Part shown: positions 37,194 to 46,444 of the stretch, piece after piece
How positions within the stretch are numbered: the first letter of the stretch is position 1
How the letters are laid out: each line of letters opens with the position of its first letter
NCBI RefSeq assembly: GCF_032062175.1
Contig: NZ_DAMBQK010000023.1
Coordinates: 1 to 64,000 of the forward strand
DNA from: Atlantibacter sp032062175
Lineage (GTDB): Bacteria > Pseudomonadota > Gammaproteobacteria > Enterobacterales > Enterobacteriaceae
Length of the DNA stretch: 64,000 bases
Direction: 5' to 3'
Position numbers and translations under genes: made by a program
Notes under the pieces: generated by a model
What the model saw: only the letters and a program-made list of their open reading frames with translations
What the model was told of the DNA's origin: nothing
Database searches by the model: none

Positions 37194-38450
37194 CTACTCC
37201 AGCCCAAGGCTGTTGCGCAGAATATGCAGGCGATCGTCATCCCCGTCACGGGCGGCCTGCTGGAGAGATTTGGTTGGCGCATGGATCAGCCGGTTGGTTA
37301 ACTTCCAGGCAAGATCCTGCATGATGGCTTCGGCGTCGCCGCCTTGTTGCAGCGCAGCAATGGCACGGGCAGTGAGATCGTCACGCACCTGTTCGGCCTG
37401 GCTGCGGTATTCGCGAATGGTCTCGGTGGCACCCTGGGCGCGCATCCAGGCCATAAATTCGCTGGCTTCCTGGGCGACGATGGTTTCAGCCTGCACGGCG
37501 GCGGCTTTGCGCTGCGCCAGGTTGTGCTGAATGATCGATTGCAGGTCGTCCACGCTGTAGAGATAGGCGTTGGCGAGTTTGCCCACTTCCGGCTCTACGT
37601 CGCGCGGTACCGCGATATCCACCAGCAGCATCGGTTGATTGCGGCGGGCTTTTAACGCGCGCTCCACCATGCCTTTACCGATGATCGGCAGCGGGCTGGC
37701 GGTGGAACTGATAATAATGTCGGCGTCTTTCAGGCGTTCGTCGATTTCACTGAGTTCGATAACGTCGGCGCCCACTTCATCCGCCAGACGCTGGGCGCGC
37801 TCGCGGGTGCGGTTGGCGATGATCATTTTCGAGACGTTGTGTTCGCGCAGATGACGCGCCGCCAGTTCGATGGTTTCCCCCGCGCCGACCAGCAGCACGG
37901 TGACTTTCGAGAGCGATTCAAAGATTTGCCGCGCCAGGGTACAGGCGGCGAAGGCCACCGATACCGCGCTGGCGCCAATTTCGGTTTCGGTACGCACCCG
38001 TTTGGCCACGGAGAACGACTTCTGGAACATGCGCTCCAGTTCGCTGGATTGGGTATGCCCGCGCTGGGAATCCGAGAACGCTTTTTTGACCTGGCCGAGA
38101 ATTTGCGGCTCGCCGAGCACCAGCGAATCCAGCCCGCTGGCAACGCGCATCAGATGGCTGACGGCGTCATTGTCGTGGTGCCAGTACAGGCTGTTGCGCA
38201 CTTCGGCTTCATCAAGCTGGTGGTAATCGCACAGCCAGCGCACCAGGCGTTCGTGGAGATCGTCCTGCTGCTCGACGCTTAAATAGAGTTCGGTACGATT
38301 ACATGTGGATAACACCACCCCGCCCTGCACCATCGGCTGCGCCAGCAGACTTTCCAGCGCCTGGTCGAGCGTTTCCGGCGAAAACGTAACGCGTTCTCGC
38401 AGTGAAATCGGAGCCGTTTTGTGGTTGATGCCGAGTGCTAAAAGGGTCAT
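37194..38450 (-). CDS. hemA: Glutamyl-tRNA reductase
   Basis: A 418-residue enzyme that reduces glutamyl-tRNA to glutamate 1-semialdehyde, the first step of tetrapyrrole synthesis. The catalytic cysteine is in LSTCNRTELYL (residue 50). The NADPH domain shows VLLVGAGETIELAARHL, and the C-terminal dimerisation helices are complete. This is the head of the prfA-prmC operon and is divergent from lolB. Tetrapyrrole also supplies siroheme for NasB in this window. Confidence 0.98.
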   Translation of the reverse strand: MTLLALGINHKTAPISLRERVTFSPETLDQALESLLAQPMVQGGVVLSTCNRTELYLSVEQQDDLHERLVRWLCDYHQLDEAEVRNSLYWHHDNDAVSHLMRVASGLDSLVLGEPQILGQVKKAFSDSQRGHTQSSELERMFQKSFSVAKRVRTETEIGASAVSVAFAACTLARQIFESLSKVTVLLVGAGETIELAARHLREHNVSKMIIANRTRERAQRLADEVGADVIELSEIDERLKDADIIISSTASPLPIIGKGMVERALKARRNQPMLLVDIAVPRDVEPEVGKLANAYLYSVDDLQSIIQHNLAQRKAAAVQAETIVAQEASEFMAWMRAQGATETIREYRSQAEQVRDDLTARAIAALQQGGDAEAIMQDLAWKLTNRLIHAPTKSLQQAARDGDDDRLHILRNSLGLE

Positions 38451-38652
38451 GTGTGCGGGAATAGTACCAGCGTTGATAAGGTTGAACCTGGTGCATCATA
38501 CAGGATGAGCAGGGTCAATAAAAGAGAGCGACCTCTTTTGAATCAATCGGTGAACCGATCATTTAAGATAACTTGACCGTAGACGCATTTCTCGCTGACA
38601 GCTAGCATGAAAGGTTATCAAGCTAACCTACTTTCAAGGATTTGCCGCCACC

Positions 38653-39276
38653 ATGATTCGCTCCCCTTTCCCGTTCGTCCGTCTTTTACCGCTGGCAAGC
38701 CTGATCTTAACGGCGTGTGCCGTGACAACGCCAAAAGGTCCGGGCAAAAGCCCCGATTCTCCGCAGTGGCAGCAGCATCAGCAGCAGGTCGCGAAGATTT
38801 CCCAGTACCAGACGCGCGGCTCGTTCGCCTATCTTTCTGACCGGCAAAAAGTGTATGCGCGCTTTTTCTGGCAGCAAACTGGCCAGGACCGCTATCGCCT
38901 GCTGCTGACCAACCCGCTGGGCAGCACCGAGCTGGAGCTGAACGCGCAGCCGGGCGTGGTACAACTGGTGGATAACAAAGGCCAGCGTTATACCGCGACC
39001 GACGCCGAAGAGATGATCGGCAAGCTGACCGGGATGCCGATCCCGCTCAACAGCCTGCGCCAGTGGATTTTAGGGATCCCGGGCGACGCCACGGATTACA
39101 AACTGGATGAAAACTACCGCCTGCGCGAAGTGAATTACAGCCAGAACGGCAAAAACTGGACCGTGACCTACGGCAGTTATGACACCAATACCCAGCCGGC
39201 GCTGCCCGCTAATATGGAGTTGCGCGAAGGCGATCAGCGCATCAAGTTGAAGATGGATAGCTGGACGGTGAAATAA
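38653..39276 (+). CDS. lolB: Outer-membrane lipoprotein receptor LolB
   Basis: A 207-residue lipoprotein with lipobox LTAC (Cys22), which receives lipoproteins from LolA and inserts them in the outer membrane. A hydrophobic beta-barrel-like fold of about 180 residues follows, with QTRGSFAYLSDRQKVYARFFWQ as in E. coli. Its stop overlaps the ispE start (TAATG). It is divergent from hemA across 202 bases. Confidence 0.96.
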   Translation: MIRSPFPFVRLLPLASLILTACAVTTPKGPGKSPDSPQWQQHQQQVAKISQYQTRGSFAYLSDRQKVYARFFWQQTGQDRYRLLLTNPLGSTELELNAQPGVVQLVDNKGQRYTATDAEEMIGKLTGMPIPLNSLRQWILGIPGDATDYKLDENYRLREVNYSQNGKNWTVTYGSYDTNTQPALPANMELREGDQRIKLKMDSWTVK

Positions 39277-40136
39277 TGCGTCGCTGGCCCTCTCCTGCAA
39301 AACTGAACCTGTTTTTATATATCACTGGCCGTCGCCCCGACGGCTATCACGTTCTCCAGACCCTGTTTCAGTTTCTTGAATACGGCGACACCCTGGAAAT
39401 CGATCCGCGCGATGATGACCAGATCCGTCTGCTGACCCCGGTGGACGGCGTGGCGGATGAAGATAATCTGATCGTCCGCGCCGCGCGGATGCTGGCGGCC
39501 CATGCGCGCGACAACGGTTTTACTGGCCCGCTGGGCGCGGATATCGCTATCGATAAGCAGTTGCCGATGGGCGGTGGGCTGGGCGGCGGGTCGTCCAACG
39601 CCGCGACAACCCTGGTGGCGCTGAACCATGTGTGGAAAACCGGCTTTAGCGATGAACAGCTGGCGCAGCTCGGCATTACGCTGGGTGCGGATGTGCCGGT
39701 ATTCGTGCGCGGCCGCGCCGCGTTCGCTGAGGGCGTGGGCGAACTGCTGACCTTCGTTGAACCGGCTGAAAAATGGTATCTGGTGGCGCACCCCGGCGAG
39801 AGCATTTCCACGCCGGTGATTTTCGGCGATCCGGATTTACCGCGAAACACCCCGAAACGCAGCCTGGAAGCGTTACTAAAATGTGAATTCAGCAATGATT
39901 GCGAGGTTATCGCAAGAAAACGTTTTCGTAAGGTTGATGCCGCGCTTTCCTGGCTGTTAGAATACGCGCCGTCGCGCCTGACTGGCACAGGGGCCTGTGT
40001 ATTTGCTGAATTTGACACAGAATCCGCTGCTCGCCAGGTGCTTAAACAAGCCCCGGAATGGCTGCATGGCTTTGTCGCCAGGGGAGTTAACCGCTCTCCG
40101 CTGCATCAAGCACTTGACGTAGTTGTTGACGAATAG
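39276..40136 (+). CDS. ispE: 4-(cytidine 5'-diphospho)-2-C-methyl-D-erythritol kinase
   Basis: A 286-residue GHMP kinase of the MEP pathway, the route that supplies IPP and DMAPP and so feeds the carotenoid operon. The N-terminal WPSPAKLNLFLY and the glycine-rich ATP loop PMGGGLGGGSSNAAT are intact. It is coupled to lolB by TAATG overlap. The C-terminus is a few residues longer than E. coli IspE (ALDVVVDE). Confidence 0.97.
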   Translation: MRRWPSPAKLNLFLYITGRRPDGYHVLQTLFQFLEYGDTLEIDPRDDDQIRLLTPVDGVADEDNLIVRAARMLAAHARDNGFTGPLGADIAIDKQLPMGGGLGGGSSNAATTLVALNHVWKTGFSDEQLAQLGITLGADVPVFVRGRAAFAEGVGELLTFVEPAEKWYLVAHPGESISTPVIFGDPDLPRNTPKRSLEALLKCEFSNDCEVIARKRFRKVDAALSWLLEYAPSRLTGTGACVFAEFDTESAARQVLKQAPEWLHGFVARGVNRSPLHQALDVVVDE

Positions 40137-40286
40137 CGCAGGAATTCCGGGCATACTGAGTAATGGTGACAACGTCACCCTGTTCCAGATGTTGCGCCAT
40201 GCTCTTTAAATACACCGCCTGGATGGCGAGCTTCACCCGCATTGATGTCGTCATCCACCACTGGACGCATGCCTGAGGTTCTTCTC

Positions 40287-41234
40287 GTGCCTGATATGAA
40301 GCTTTTTGCTGGTAACGCCACCCCGGAACTAGCACAACGTATTGCCAACCGCCTGTACACTTCCCTCGGCGACGCTGCTGTCGGTCGCTTTAGCGACGGC
40401 GAAGTCAGCGTACAAATTAATGAAAATGTACGCGGTGGTGATATTTTCATCATCCAGTCCACCTGTGCCCCCACCAACGACAACCTGATGGAACTGGTTG
40501 TGATGGTAGATGCCCTGCGTCGTGCTTCCGCAGGCCGTATTACCGCTGTGATCCCGTACTTTGGCTATGCTCGCCAGGACCGCCGCGTGCGTTCCGCGCG
40601 TGTGCCGATCACCGCAAAAGTGGTTGCTGATTTTCTGTCGAGCGTCGGCGTAGACCGCGTTCTGACGGTGGACCTGCACGCAGAACAGATTCAGGGCTTC
40701 TTTGATGTGCCGGTAGACAACGTCTTCGGCAGCCCGATTCTGCTCGAAGATATGATCCAGAAAAACCTCGACAACCCGATCGTGGTTTCCCCGGATATCG
40801 GCGGTGTGGTGCGCGCTCGCGCTATCGCTAAACTGCTCAACGATACCGATATGGCCATTATCGACAAACGCCGTCCGCGCGCTAACGTATCCCAGGTGAT
40901 GCACATCATCGGCGACGTGGCTGACCGCGACTGCGTAATGGTTGACGACATGATCGATACCGGCGGCACCCTGTGCAAAGCGGCAGAAGCGCTGAAAGAG
41001 CGCGGCGCGAAACGCGTCTTCGCTTACGCAACCCACCCGATTTTCTCCGGCAACGCAGTGGAAAACATCAAGAACTCCGTGATCGACGAGTTCATCGTAT
41101 GTGACACCATTCCGCTGGCACCGGAAATCAAAGCGCTGGAAAAAGTTCGCACCCTGACCCTTTCCGGCATGCTGGCAGAAGCGATTCGTCGTATCAGCAA
41201 CGAAGAATCTATTTCTGCAATGTTCGAACATTGA
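40287..41234 (+). CDS. prs: Ribose-phosphate pyrophosphokinase
   Basis: A 315-residue enzyme that makes phosphoribosyl pyrophosphate from ribose 5-phosphate and ATP, used for nucleotides, histidine, tryptophan and NAD. The PRPP loop DDMIDTGGTLCKAAEAL and FGYARQDRR are intact. The frame opens 15 codons earlier, but translation should begin at GTG 40287 after GAGGTT, giving the E. coli length. Some exchanges from E. coli cluster around EFIVCDTIPLAPEIKALEK. Confidence 0.97.
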   Translation: MPDMKLFAGNATPELAQRIANRLYTSLGDAAVGRFSDGEVSVQINENVRGGDIFIIQSTCAPTNDNLMELVVMVDALRRASAGRITAVIPYFGYARQDRRVRSARVPITAKVVADFLSSVGVDRVLTVDLHAEQIQGFFDVPVDNVFGSPILLEDMIQKNLDNPIVVSPDIGGVVRARAIAKLLNDTDMAIIDKRRPRANVSQVMHIIGDVADRDCVMVDDMIDTGGTLCKAAEALKERGAKRVFAYATHPIFSGNAVENIKNSVIDEFIVCDTIPLAPEIKALEKVRTLTLSGMLAEAIRRISNEESISAMFEH

Positions 41235-41250
41235 TAGACATGCGTTCAGA

Positions 41251-41275
41251 AACCCGCTGCGGCGGGTTTTTTTTA
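41251..41275 (+). terminator. prs terminator
   Basis: AACCCGC and GCGGGTT pair around a short loop and are followed by eight Ts, 17 bases after the prs stop. Confidence 0.92.
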
Positions 41276-41355
41276 TTGCATGATGTATTTGTATGACTAA
41301 TGCCTCCTTCATCTGACATACACTCAACAGATGATGCGCTCATGGATGAAACACA

Positions 41356-43035
41356 GTGAAAACATCTTCAATCGCCCATTTCCTGCCATTTCGCGCCCTC
41401 ATCGACGCCTGCTGGCGGGAGAAATACACCGCGTCGCGCTTTAGCCGCGATTTAATTGCCGGGATCACCGTCGGGATTATCGCTATCCCGCTGGCGATGG
41501 CGCTGGCCATTGGCAGCGGCGTTGCGCCCCAGTACGGCCTGTACACCTCCGCCGTCGCCGGGATCGTCATTGCCTTAAGCGGCGGCTCGCGTTTTAGCGT
41601 TTCCGGCCCTACCGCCGCCTTTGTGGTGATCCTTTATCCGGTGGCCCAGCAGTTCGGGCTGGCGGGCCTGTTAATGGCGACGCTGATTTCCGGGCTATTT
41701 CTGGTGCTGTTCGGCCTGGCGCGCTTTGGCCGATTGATTGAATATATCCCGCTGTCCGTGACGCTGGGCTTTACCTCCGGTATTGGTATCACCATCGCCA
41801 CCATGCAGATCAAAGACTTCTTTGGCCTGGAAATGGCGCACGTGCCGGAACACTATTTACAGAAGGTCGGCGCGTTAGTGATGGCGATGCCGACCCTGAA
41901 CATGGGCGATGCGGCCATCGGCATTGTGACTCTCGGCGTACTGGTGTTTTGGCCGCGCTTCGGCATTCGCCTGCCGCCACATCTGCCTGCGCTGCTGGCA
42001 GGTTGTGCGGTAATGGCCGCCGTGAATATGCTCGGCGGCGACGTCGCCACCATCGGTTCCCGCTTCCATTACGTACTGGCGGACGGCACCCAGGGCAGCG
42101 GCATTCCGCAACTGCTGCCGCAACTGATGCTGCCGTGGAATATTCCCGACTCCGGTTTCACCCTGAGCTGGTCATCCATTCAGGCGCTACTGCCCGCCGC
42201 GTTTTCCATGGCGATGCTTGGGGCGATTGAATCGCTGCTGTGCGCGGTGGTGCTCGACGGCATGACCGGCACCAAACATAACGCCAACAGCGAACTGATC
42301 GGTCAGGGGTTGGGCAACCTGATTGCGCCGTTCTTTGGCGGGATCACCGCCACGGCGGCGATTGCCCGCTCTGCCGCCAACGTGCGCGCCGGGGCCACCT
42401 CGCCGGTAGCCGCCGTGATCCACTCGCTGCTGGTGATTATGGCGCTGCTGGCGCTGGCTCCCCTGCTCTCCTGGCTGCCGCTGTCGGCTATGGCGGCGCT
42501 GCTGCTGATGGTGGCGTGGAATATGAGCGAGGCCCACAAAGTGGTCAGCCTGCTGCGCCATGCGCCGAAAGACGACATCCTGGTAATGCTGCTGTGTATG
42601 TCGCTCACCGTGCTGTTCGATATGGTGATCGCGATCAGCGTCGGCATTGTGCTGGCCTCGCTGCTGTTTATGCGCCGGGTCGCGCGCATGACGCGCCTCG
42701 CGCCGCTCAACGTCACGGTGCCGGACGATGTGCTGGCGGTGCGCGTTACCGGTCCGCTGTTCTTTGCGGCGGCTGAAGGGGTATTTGGCCCGCTGATGCA
42801 GCAGGCCGAAGGGAAACGCATCATCGTGATGCAGTGGGATGCGGTGCCGGTGCTGGATGCCGGCGGGCTGGACGCCCTGCAACGCTTTATCGCCCGTTTG
42901 CCGGAAGGCTGCGAGCTGCGCATTTGCCATCTGGAATTCCAGCCGCTGCGCACCCTTGCCCGCGCCCACGTCAAGCCGATCCCTGGGCGTCTGGCATTCT
43001 TTCCTGACCGCGAGGCGGCACTCGCCGAGCTGTAA
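41356..43035 (+). CDS. dauA: C4-dicarboxylate transporter DauA (SLC26/SulP family)
   Basis: A 559-residue inner-membrane protein. The SulP domain has GITVGIIAIPLAMALAIGSG and GGSRFSVSGPTAAFVVILYP, typical of the family. The C-terminal cytoplasmic STAS domain (about residues 440-555) has VMQWDAVPVLDAGGLDALQRF. E. coli DauA transports succinate and related acids aerobically. It starts with GTG at 41356; nearby ATGs are out of frame. Confidence 0.95.
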   Translation: MKTSSIAHFLPFRALIDACWREKYTASRFSRDLIAGITVGIIAIPLAMALAIGSGVAPQYGLYTSAVAGIVIALSGGSRFSVSGPTAAFVVILYPVAQQFGLAGLLMATLISGLFLVLFGLARFGRLIEYIPLSVTLGFTSGIGITIATMQIKDFFGLEMAHVPEHYLQKVGALVMAMPTLNMGDAAIGIVTLGVLVFWPRFGIRLPPHLPALLAGCAVMAAVNMLGGDVATIGSRFHYVLADGTQGSGIPQLLPQLMLPWNIPDSGFTLSWSSIQALLPAAFSMAMLGAIESLLCAVVLDGMTGTKHNANSELIGQGLGNLIAPFFGGITATAAIARSAANVRAGATSPVAAVIHSLLVIMALLALAPLLSWLPLSAMAALLLMVAWNMSEAHKVVSLLRHAPKDDILVMLLCMSLTVLFDMVIAISVGIVLASLLFMRRVARMTRLAPLNVTVPDDVLAVRVTGPLFFAAAEGVFGPLMQQAEGKRIIVMQWDAVPVLDAGGLDALQRFIARLPEGCELRICHLEFQPLRTLARAHVKPIPGRLAFFPDREAALAEL

Positions 43036-43093
43036 TCGTTACGCTGATGCGGGCCGCTGCGCCTGCATCAGTGCGCCTGATGGCTGTTGAAGC

Positions 43094-43127
43094 AAAAAAA
43101 CGGCCCCGCCTGCGGAGCCGTCTTTTA
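43094..43127. terminator. Bidirectional terminator, dauA / ychH
   Basis: ACGGC and GCCGT enclose a CCCGC/CGG inner stem. A CTTTT tract follows on the plus strand and a T7 tract (43100-43094) on the minus strand, between convergent genes. Confidence 0.85.
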
Positions 43128-43138
43128 AAATTGATGAG

Positions 43139-43414
43139 TTAGCTATGACGATGTTCGTCGCGGCGGCAGCGCTTATCAAAGTGGCGCACCCACCAGTAGC
43201 GGTCGCAAACCTGTTCATGCCCACCAACGCGTGCGCCAGCAAGCCAGAGAACGGCCCCGACAAAGATGCTTAATACCGCTCCATGGGCGAAAAATTGTGG
43301 CAGGTTTAGCTGAGGCAACTGATTCAGGATGGAATACGCGACGCCAACAACCATGACAACTAAGCCCAACCCCATAAGAAAGTTACCGAGTAACGAAGCG
43401 TTTTTGCGTTTCAT
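43139..43414 (-). CDS. ychH: DUF2583 membrane protein YchH
   Basis: A 91-residue protein with two transmembrane helices (LMGLGLVVMVVGVAYSIL and VLSIFVGAVLWLAGA) and a charged C-terminus rich in Arg and Cys (VCDRYWWVRHFDKRCRRD). E. coli YchH is linked to stress and biofilm responses but has no defined mechanism. It is convergent with dauA. Confidence 0.94.
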   Translation of the reverse strand: MKRKNASLLGNFLMGLGLVVMVVGVAYSILNQLPQLNLPQFFAHGAVLSIFVGAVLWLAGARVGGHEQVCDRYWWVRHFDKRCRRDEHRHS

Positions 43415-43687
43415 ATGTCACCTCCGGAACGAAAGGGTGTGTGGGAATATCCCCATTCCTTGTGTGTAAAGTATAGACAACAGTTATGGTTCTCTGTTGC
43501 GCCTGGGATCACATTTACGCGCCTGAGCTCACAAATCTTGACATATAACTTGCTGAACTGCATGAAATTCTAATGGTTCAGTATAGTTATTATTCAATAC
43601 TATCAGGCCACCGATCGTGCCGCTTTGTCATCATGACCTGAGCGAAGTAAACTACCTGGCGATTTACGGGCAAACTGGAATAACAAC

Positions 43688-44272
43688 GTGACGATAAAAT
43701 TGATTGTCGGCCTGGCGAACCCCGGCGCTGAATATGCGGCGACCCGCCATAATGCCGGGGCATGGTATGTGGATTTACTGGCGGAACGCCTGCGCGCGCC
43801 GCTGAAAGAAGAAGCCAAATTTTTTGGCTACACCTCGCGGGTGTCTCTTGCCGGAGAAGATGTGCGACTGCTGGTCCCGACGACCTTTATGAACCTGAGC
43901 GGCAAAGCGGTCGCGGCAATGGCGGGCTTTTACCGCATCGCGCCGGATGAAATCTTAGTGGCCCACGATGAATTAGATCTGCCGCCTGGCGTGGCCAAAT
44001 TTAAATTAGGCGGTGGCCACGGCGGGCACAACGGCCTGAAAGATATCATTAGCAAGCTGGGGAATAACCCGAATTTTCACCGTTTGCGCGTGGGAATCGG
44101 TCATCCCGGCGATAAAAACAAAGTTGTTGGATTTGTGCTGGGTAAACCGCCCACCTCCGAGCAGAAATTAATTGATGACGCCGTAGACGAAGCGGCGCGT
44201 TGCACCGAGATTTGGTTAAAAGAAGGTCTGACCAAAGCCACTAACCGTTTGCACGCCTTTAAGGCGCAATAG
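43688..44272 (+). CDS. pth: Peptidyl-tRNA hydrolase
   Basis: A 194-residue enzyme that recycles peptidyl-tRNA released from stalled ribosomes. The catalytic His20 is in ATRHNAGAW, and LVPTTFMNLSGKA, HDELDLPPG and GGGHGGHNGLKDII form the active site. It starts with GTG at 43688, as in E. coli, and is followed 138 bases later by ychF in the usual pth-ychF pair. Confidence 0.98.
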   Translation: MTIKLIVGLANPGAEYAATRHNAGAWYVDLLAERLRAPLKEEAKFFGYTSRVSLAGEDVRLLVPTTFMNLSGKAVAAMAGFYRIAPDEILVAHDELDLPPGVAKFKLGGGHGGHNGLKDIISKLGNNPNFHRLRVGIGHPGDKNKVVGFVLGKPPTSEQKLIDDAVDEAARCTEIWLKEGLTKATNRLHAFKAQ

Positions 44273-44410
44273 ACGGCTTTTTATCGGGCGACGGGGTGAA
44301 ATACGCCCCGAATAACGCCTGTTACATGTATAATAGGCAAAGTTATTTATTTTCAGTCATTGAGCCTGTTTTAACTCAATGATAAACAAGCAATTAAGGT
44401 GATCTAAACC

Positions 44411-45502
44411 ATGGGATTCAAATGCGGTATCGTCGGCCTGCCGAACGTCGGTAAATCCACTCTGTTCAATGCGCTGACCAAAGCCGGTATTGAAGCGGCT
44501 AACTTCCCGTTCTGTACCATTGAGCCGAACACCGGCGTGGTTCCAATGCCCGATCCGCGTCTCGACAAACTGGCGGAAATCGTTAAGCCCCAGCGCATTC
44601 TGCCCACCACCATGGAATTCGTGGATATCGCGGGCCTGGTGAAAGGCGCATCCAAAGGCGAAGGCCTGGGCAACCAGTTCCTGACCAACATCCGTGAAAC
44701 CGAAGCCATCGGCCACGTGGTTCGCTGCTTCGAAAACGACAATATCATTCACGTAGCCGGTAAAGTTGACCCGGCGGAAGATATCGACGTTATCAACACC
44801 GAGCTGGCGCTGTCTGACCTGGAAACCTGCGAGCGCGCCATTCACCGCGTACAGAAGAAAGCCAAAGGCGGCGACAAAGACGCTAAAGCCGAGCTGGCGG
44901 CGCTGGAAAAATGCCTTCCGCACCTGGAAAATGCCGGGATGCTGCGCGCGCTGGACCTGACGGCGGAAGACAAAGCGGCTATCCGCTACCTGAGCTTCCT
45001 GACCCTGAAGCCGACCATGTATATCGCCAACGTTAACGAAGACGGTTTCGAGAACAATCCGTACCTGGATAAAGTCCGTGAAATCGCCGCGGCTGAAGGT
45101 TCCGTTGTGGTGCCGGTTTGTGCCGCCGTGGAATCGGATATCGCCGAGCTGGACGACGCCGACCGCGAAGAGTTTATGGCCGAGCTGGGCATTGAAGAGC
45201 CTGGCCTGAACCGCGTGATCCGCGCCGGTTATGCCCTGCTGAACCTGCAAACCTACTTCACCGCTGGCGTGAAAGAAGTCCGCGCATGGACCATCCCGGT
45301 TGGCGCGACTGCCCCGCAGGCCGCCGGTAAAATCCACACCGATTTCGAGAAAGGCTTTATTCGTGCTCAGACTATCGCTTATGAGGATTTCATTACTTAT
45401 AAGGGTGAGCAAGGGGCAAAAGAAGCCGGCAAGATGCGCGCTGAAGGGAAAGATTACATCGTGAAAGATGGCGATGTGATGAACTTCCTGTTCAACGTCT
45501 AA
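44411..45502 (+). CDS. ychF: Redox-regulated ATPase YchF/OLA1
   Basis: A 363-residue Obg-family P-loop protein that binds the ribosome and hydrolyses ATP. The P-loop is GLPNVGKSTLFNALT; the switch region FVDIAGLVKGASKGEGLGN and the C-terminal TGS domain (about 280-363, AWTIPVGATAPQAAGKIH) follow. AAGGTGATC precedes the ATG. It ends at a strong bidirectional terminator. Confidence 0.98.
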   Translation: MGFKCGIVGLPNVGKSTLFNALTKAGIEAANFPFCTIEPNTGVVPMPDPRLDKLAEIVKPQRILPTTMEFVDIAGLVKGASKGEGLGNQFLTNIRETEAIGHVVRCFENDNIIHVAGKVDPAEDIDVINTELALSDLETCERAIHRVQKKAKGGDKDAKAELAALEKCLPHLENAGMLRALDLTAEDKAAIRYLSFLTLKPTMYIANVNEDGFENNPYLDKVREIAAAEGSVVVPVCAAVESDIAELDDADREEFMAELGIEEPGLNRVIRAGYALLNLQTYFTAGVKEVRAWTIPVGATAPQAAGKIHTDFEKGFIRAQTIAYEDFITYKGEQGAKEAGKMRAEGKDYIVKDGDVMNFLFNV

Positions 45503-45520
45503 GTTTTTTAGCGGGCATGA

Positions 45521-45550
45521 AAAAATCCACGCGTCGGCGTGGATTTTTTT
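45521..45550. terminator. Bidirectional terminator, ychF / yajD
   Basis: AAAAATCCACGC pairs perfectly with GCGTGGATTTTT around GTCG, giving T tracts in both directions between the convergent genes. Confidence 0.93.
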
Positions 45551-45555
45551 TACTC

Positions 45556-45900
45556 TTATTTCTTGTTGAGCATCGACTTTAAATCGGCAAACGGATTATA
45601 GGTGGCTGCCCCAACATCTTTTTGCGCATCCTCCCCCGCCACCACGGTGGTGCCGTACTGATCGGCTTCGGTGTACTTCGAATGTTCGTGGTCATGGCAA
45701 AACAGACACAGCAACTCCCAGTTACTGCCATCTTCCGGGTTGTTGGTATGGTCGTGATCGATATGGTGGACCGTGAGTTCGCGCAGGTTGGAGTAAACAA
45801 ATTCACGTGAACAGCGCCCGCAGACCCAGGGATAGATTTTTAATGCTTTTTCACGGTAGCCGCTTTCCAGCCGCGCGTAGTTTTTGGGGATCAGAGCCAT
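45556..45900 (-). CDS. yajD: HNH nuclease family protein YajD
   Basis: A 114-residue protein with an HNH-type metal finger: CGRCSREF, then LTVHHIDHDHTNNPEDGSNW and LLCLFCHDHEHSKY. The conserved His/Asn/Cys pattern predicts DNA nuclease activity, which has not been shown for E. coli YajD as far as I know. In E. coli the gene lies elsewhere; here it is convergent with ychF. Confidence 0.93.
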   Translation of the reverse strand: MALIPKNYARLESGYREKALKIYPWVCGRCSREFVYSNLRELTVHHIDHDHTNNPEDGSNWELLCLFCHDHEHSKYTEADQYGTTVVAGEDAQKDVGAATYNPFADLKSMLNKK

Positions 45901-46048
45901 TGTCGAGGTAACCTGTCATAAAGGGATATTTATCCGTTGATTTTAGCAGGCTCGCGTTGTTAACAGGGAGCACTAAGTTCAATAATCGGCTCACCGCAGA
46001 TCCCCATAAAAATGCTATGCTCCAGCCTGTGCTTCTTTCTAAAAGGAA

Positions 46049-46300
46049 ATGACTATGACACCTGCCATCCCACTGAAATTTTATGACATTGCCGACGAGT
46101 ACTCGACAGAAACAAAAACGCCTGTCTCTGAGCCCGAACGCGACGCCCTGGCGCACTATTTCCAGTTGTTGATCACCCGCCTGATGAATAACGAGGAAAT
46201 TAGCGAAGAGGCTCAGCAAGAGATGGCTGTTGAGGCTGGGATTAATGAAGGCCGTATCGATGAGATAGCTGATTTTCTCAACCAGTGGGGCAATGAGTAA
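46049..46300 (+). CDS. ymjA: DUF2543 family protein YmjA
   Basis: An 83-residue acidic protein with the family core PLKFYDIADEYSTE, LAHYFQLLITRLMNNEEISEEAQ and a C-terminal RIDEIADFLNQWGNE helix. The function is unknown. E. coli YmjA is about the same length. It is divergent from yajD across 148 bases and is followed by a hairpin terminator. Confidence 0.85.
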   Translation: MTMTPAIPLKFYDIADEYSTETKTPVSEPERDALAHYFQLLITRLMNNEEISEEAQQEMAVEAGINEGRIDEIADFLNQWGNE

Positions 46301-46301
46301 C

Positions 46302-46342
46302 GCCTGTTTGTGACGTTATCTCAGACAGGCAATATATTTTTC
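46302..46342 (+). terminator. Probable ymjA terminator
   Basis: GCCTGTTTG pairs with CAGACAGGC (one G-T pair) across a 11-base loop and is followed by AATATATTTTT, two bases after the ymjA stop. Confidence 0.65.
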
Positions 46343-46423
46343 CCCTGAACGCTGCACAATCTCCCCGGCGTTGTTCAAAATCTCTTTTCCTTCAAACGCG
46401 CCGTAGAGTTTTGCGAATTTCAC
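46316..46423 (-). other. Candidate 35-codon ORF or coding remnant after the DUF3750 gene
   Basis: A GTG-started frame of 35 codons with protein-like composition (FAKLYGAFEGKEI and QRSGEKYIACLR). The frame is the same as that of the DUF3750 gene and continues without a stop back to its TAA at 46445-46447, so it could be the lost C-terminus of a longer protein or a separate small gene. No good ribosome site is seen, and it overlaps the ymjA terminator. Confidence 0.25.
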
Positions 46424-46444
46424 GGCGCTCAGGCGGCACGTAAT

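Noticed and set aside
40329..41327. A 332-codon minus-strand frame across prs
   Set aside because: Shadow of prs; it runs through the prs terminator hairpin.
44357..45412. A 351-codon minus-strand frame inside ychF
   Set aside because: Antisense shadow of a conserved gene; it also crosses the ychF start region.
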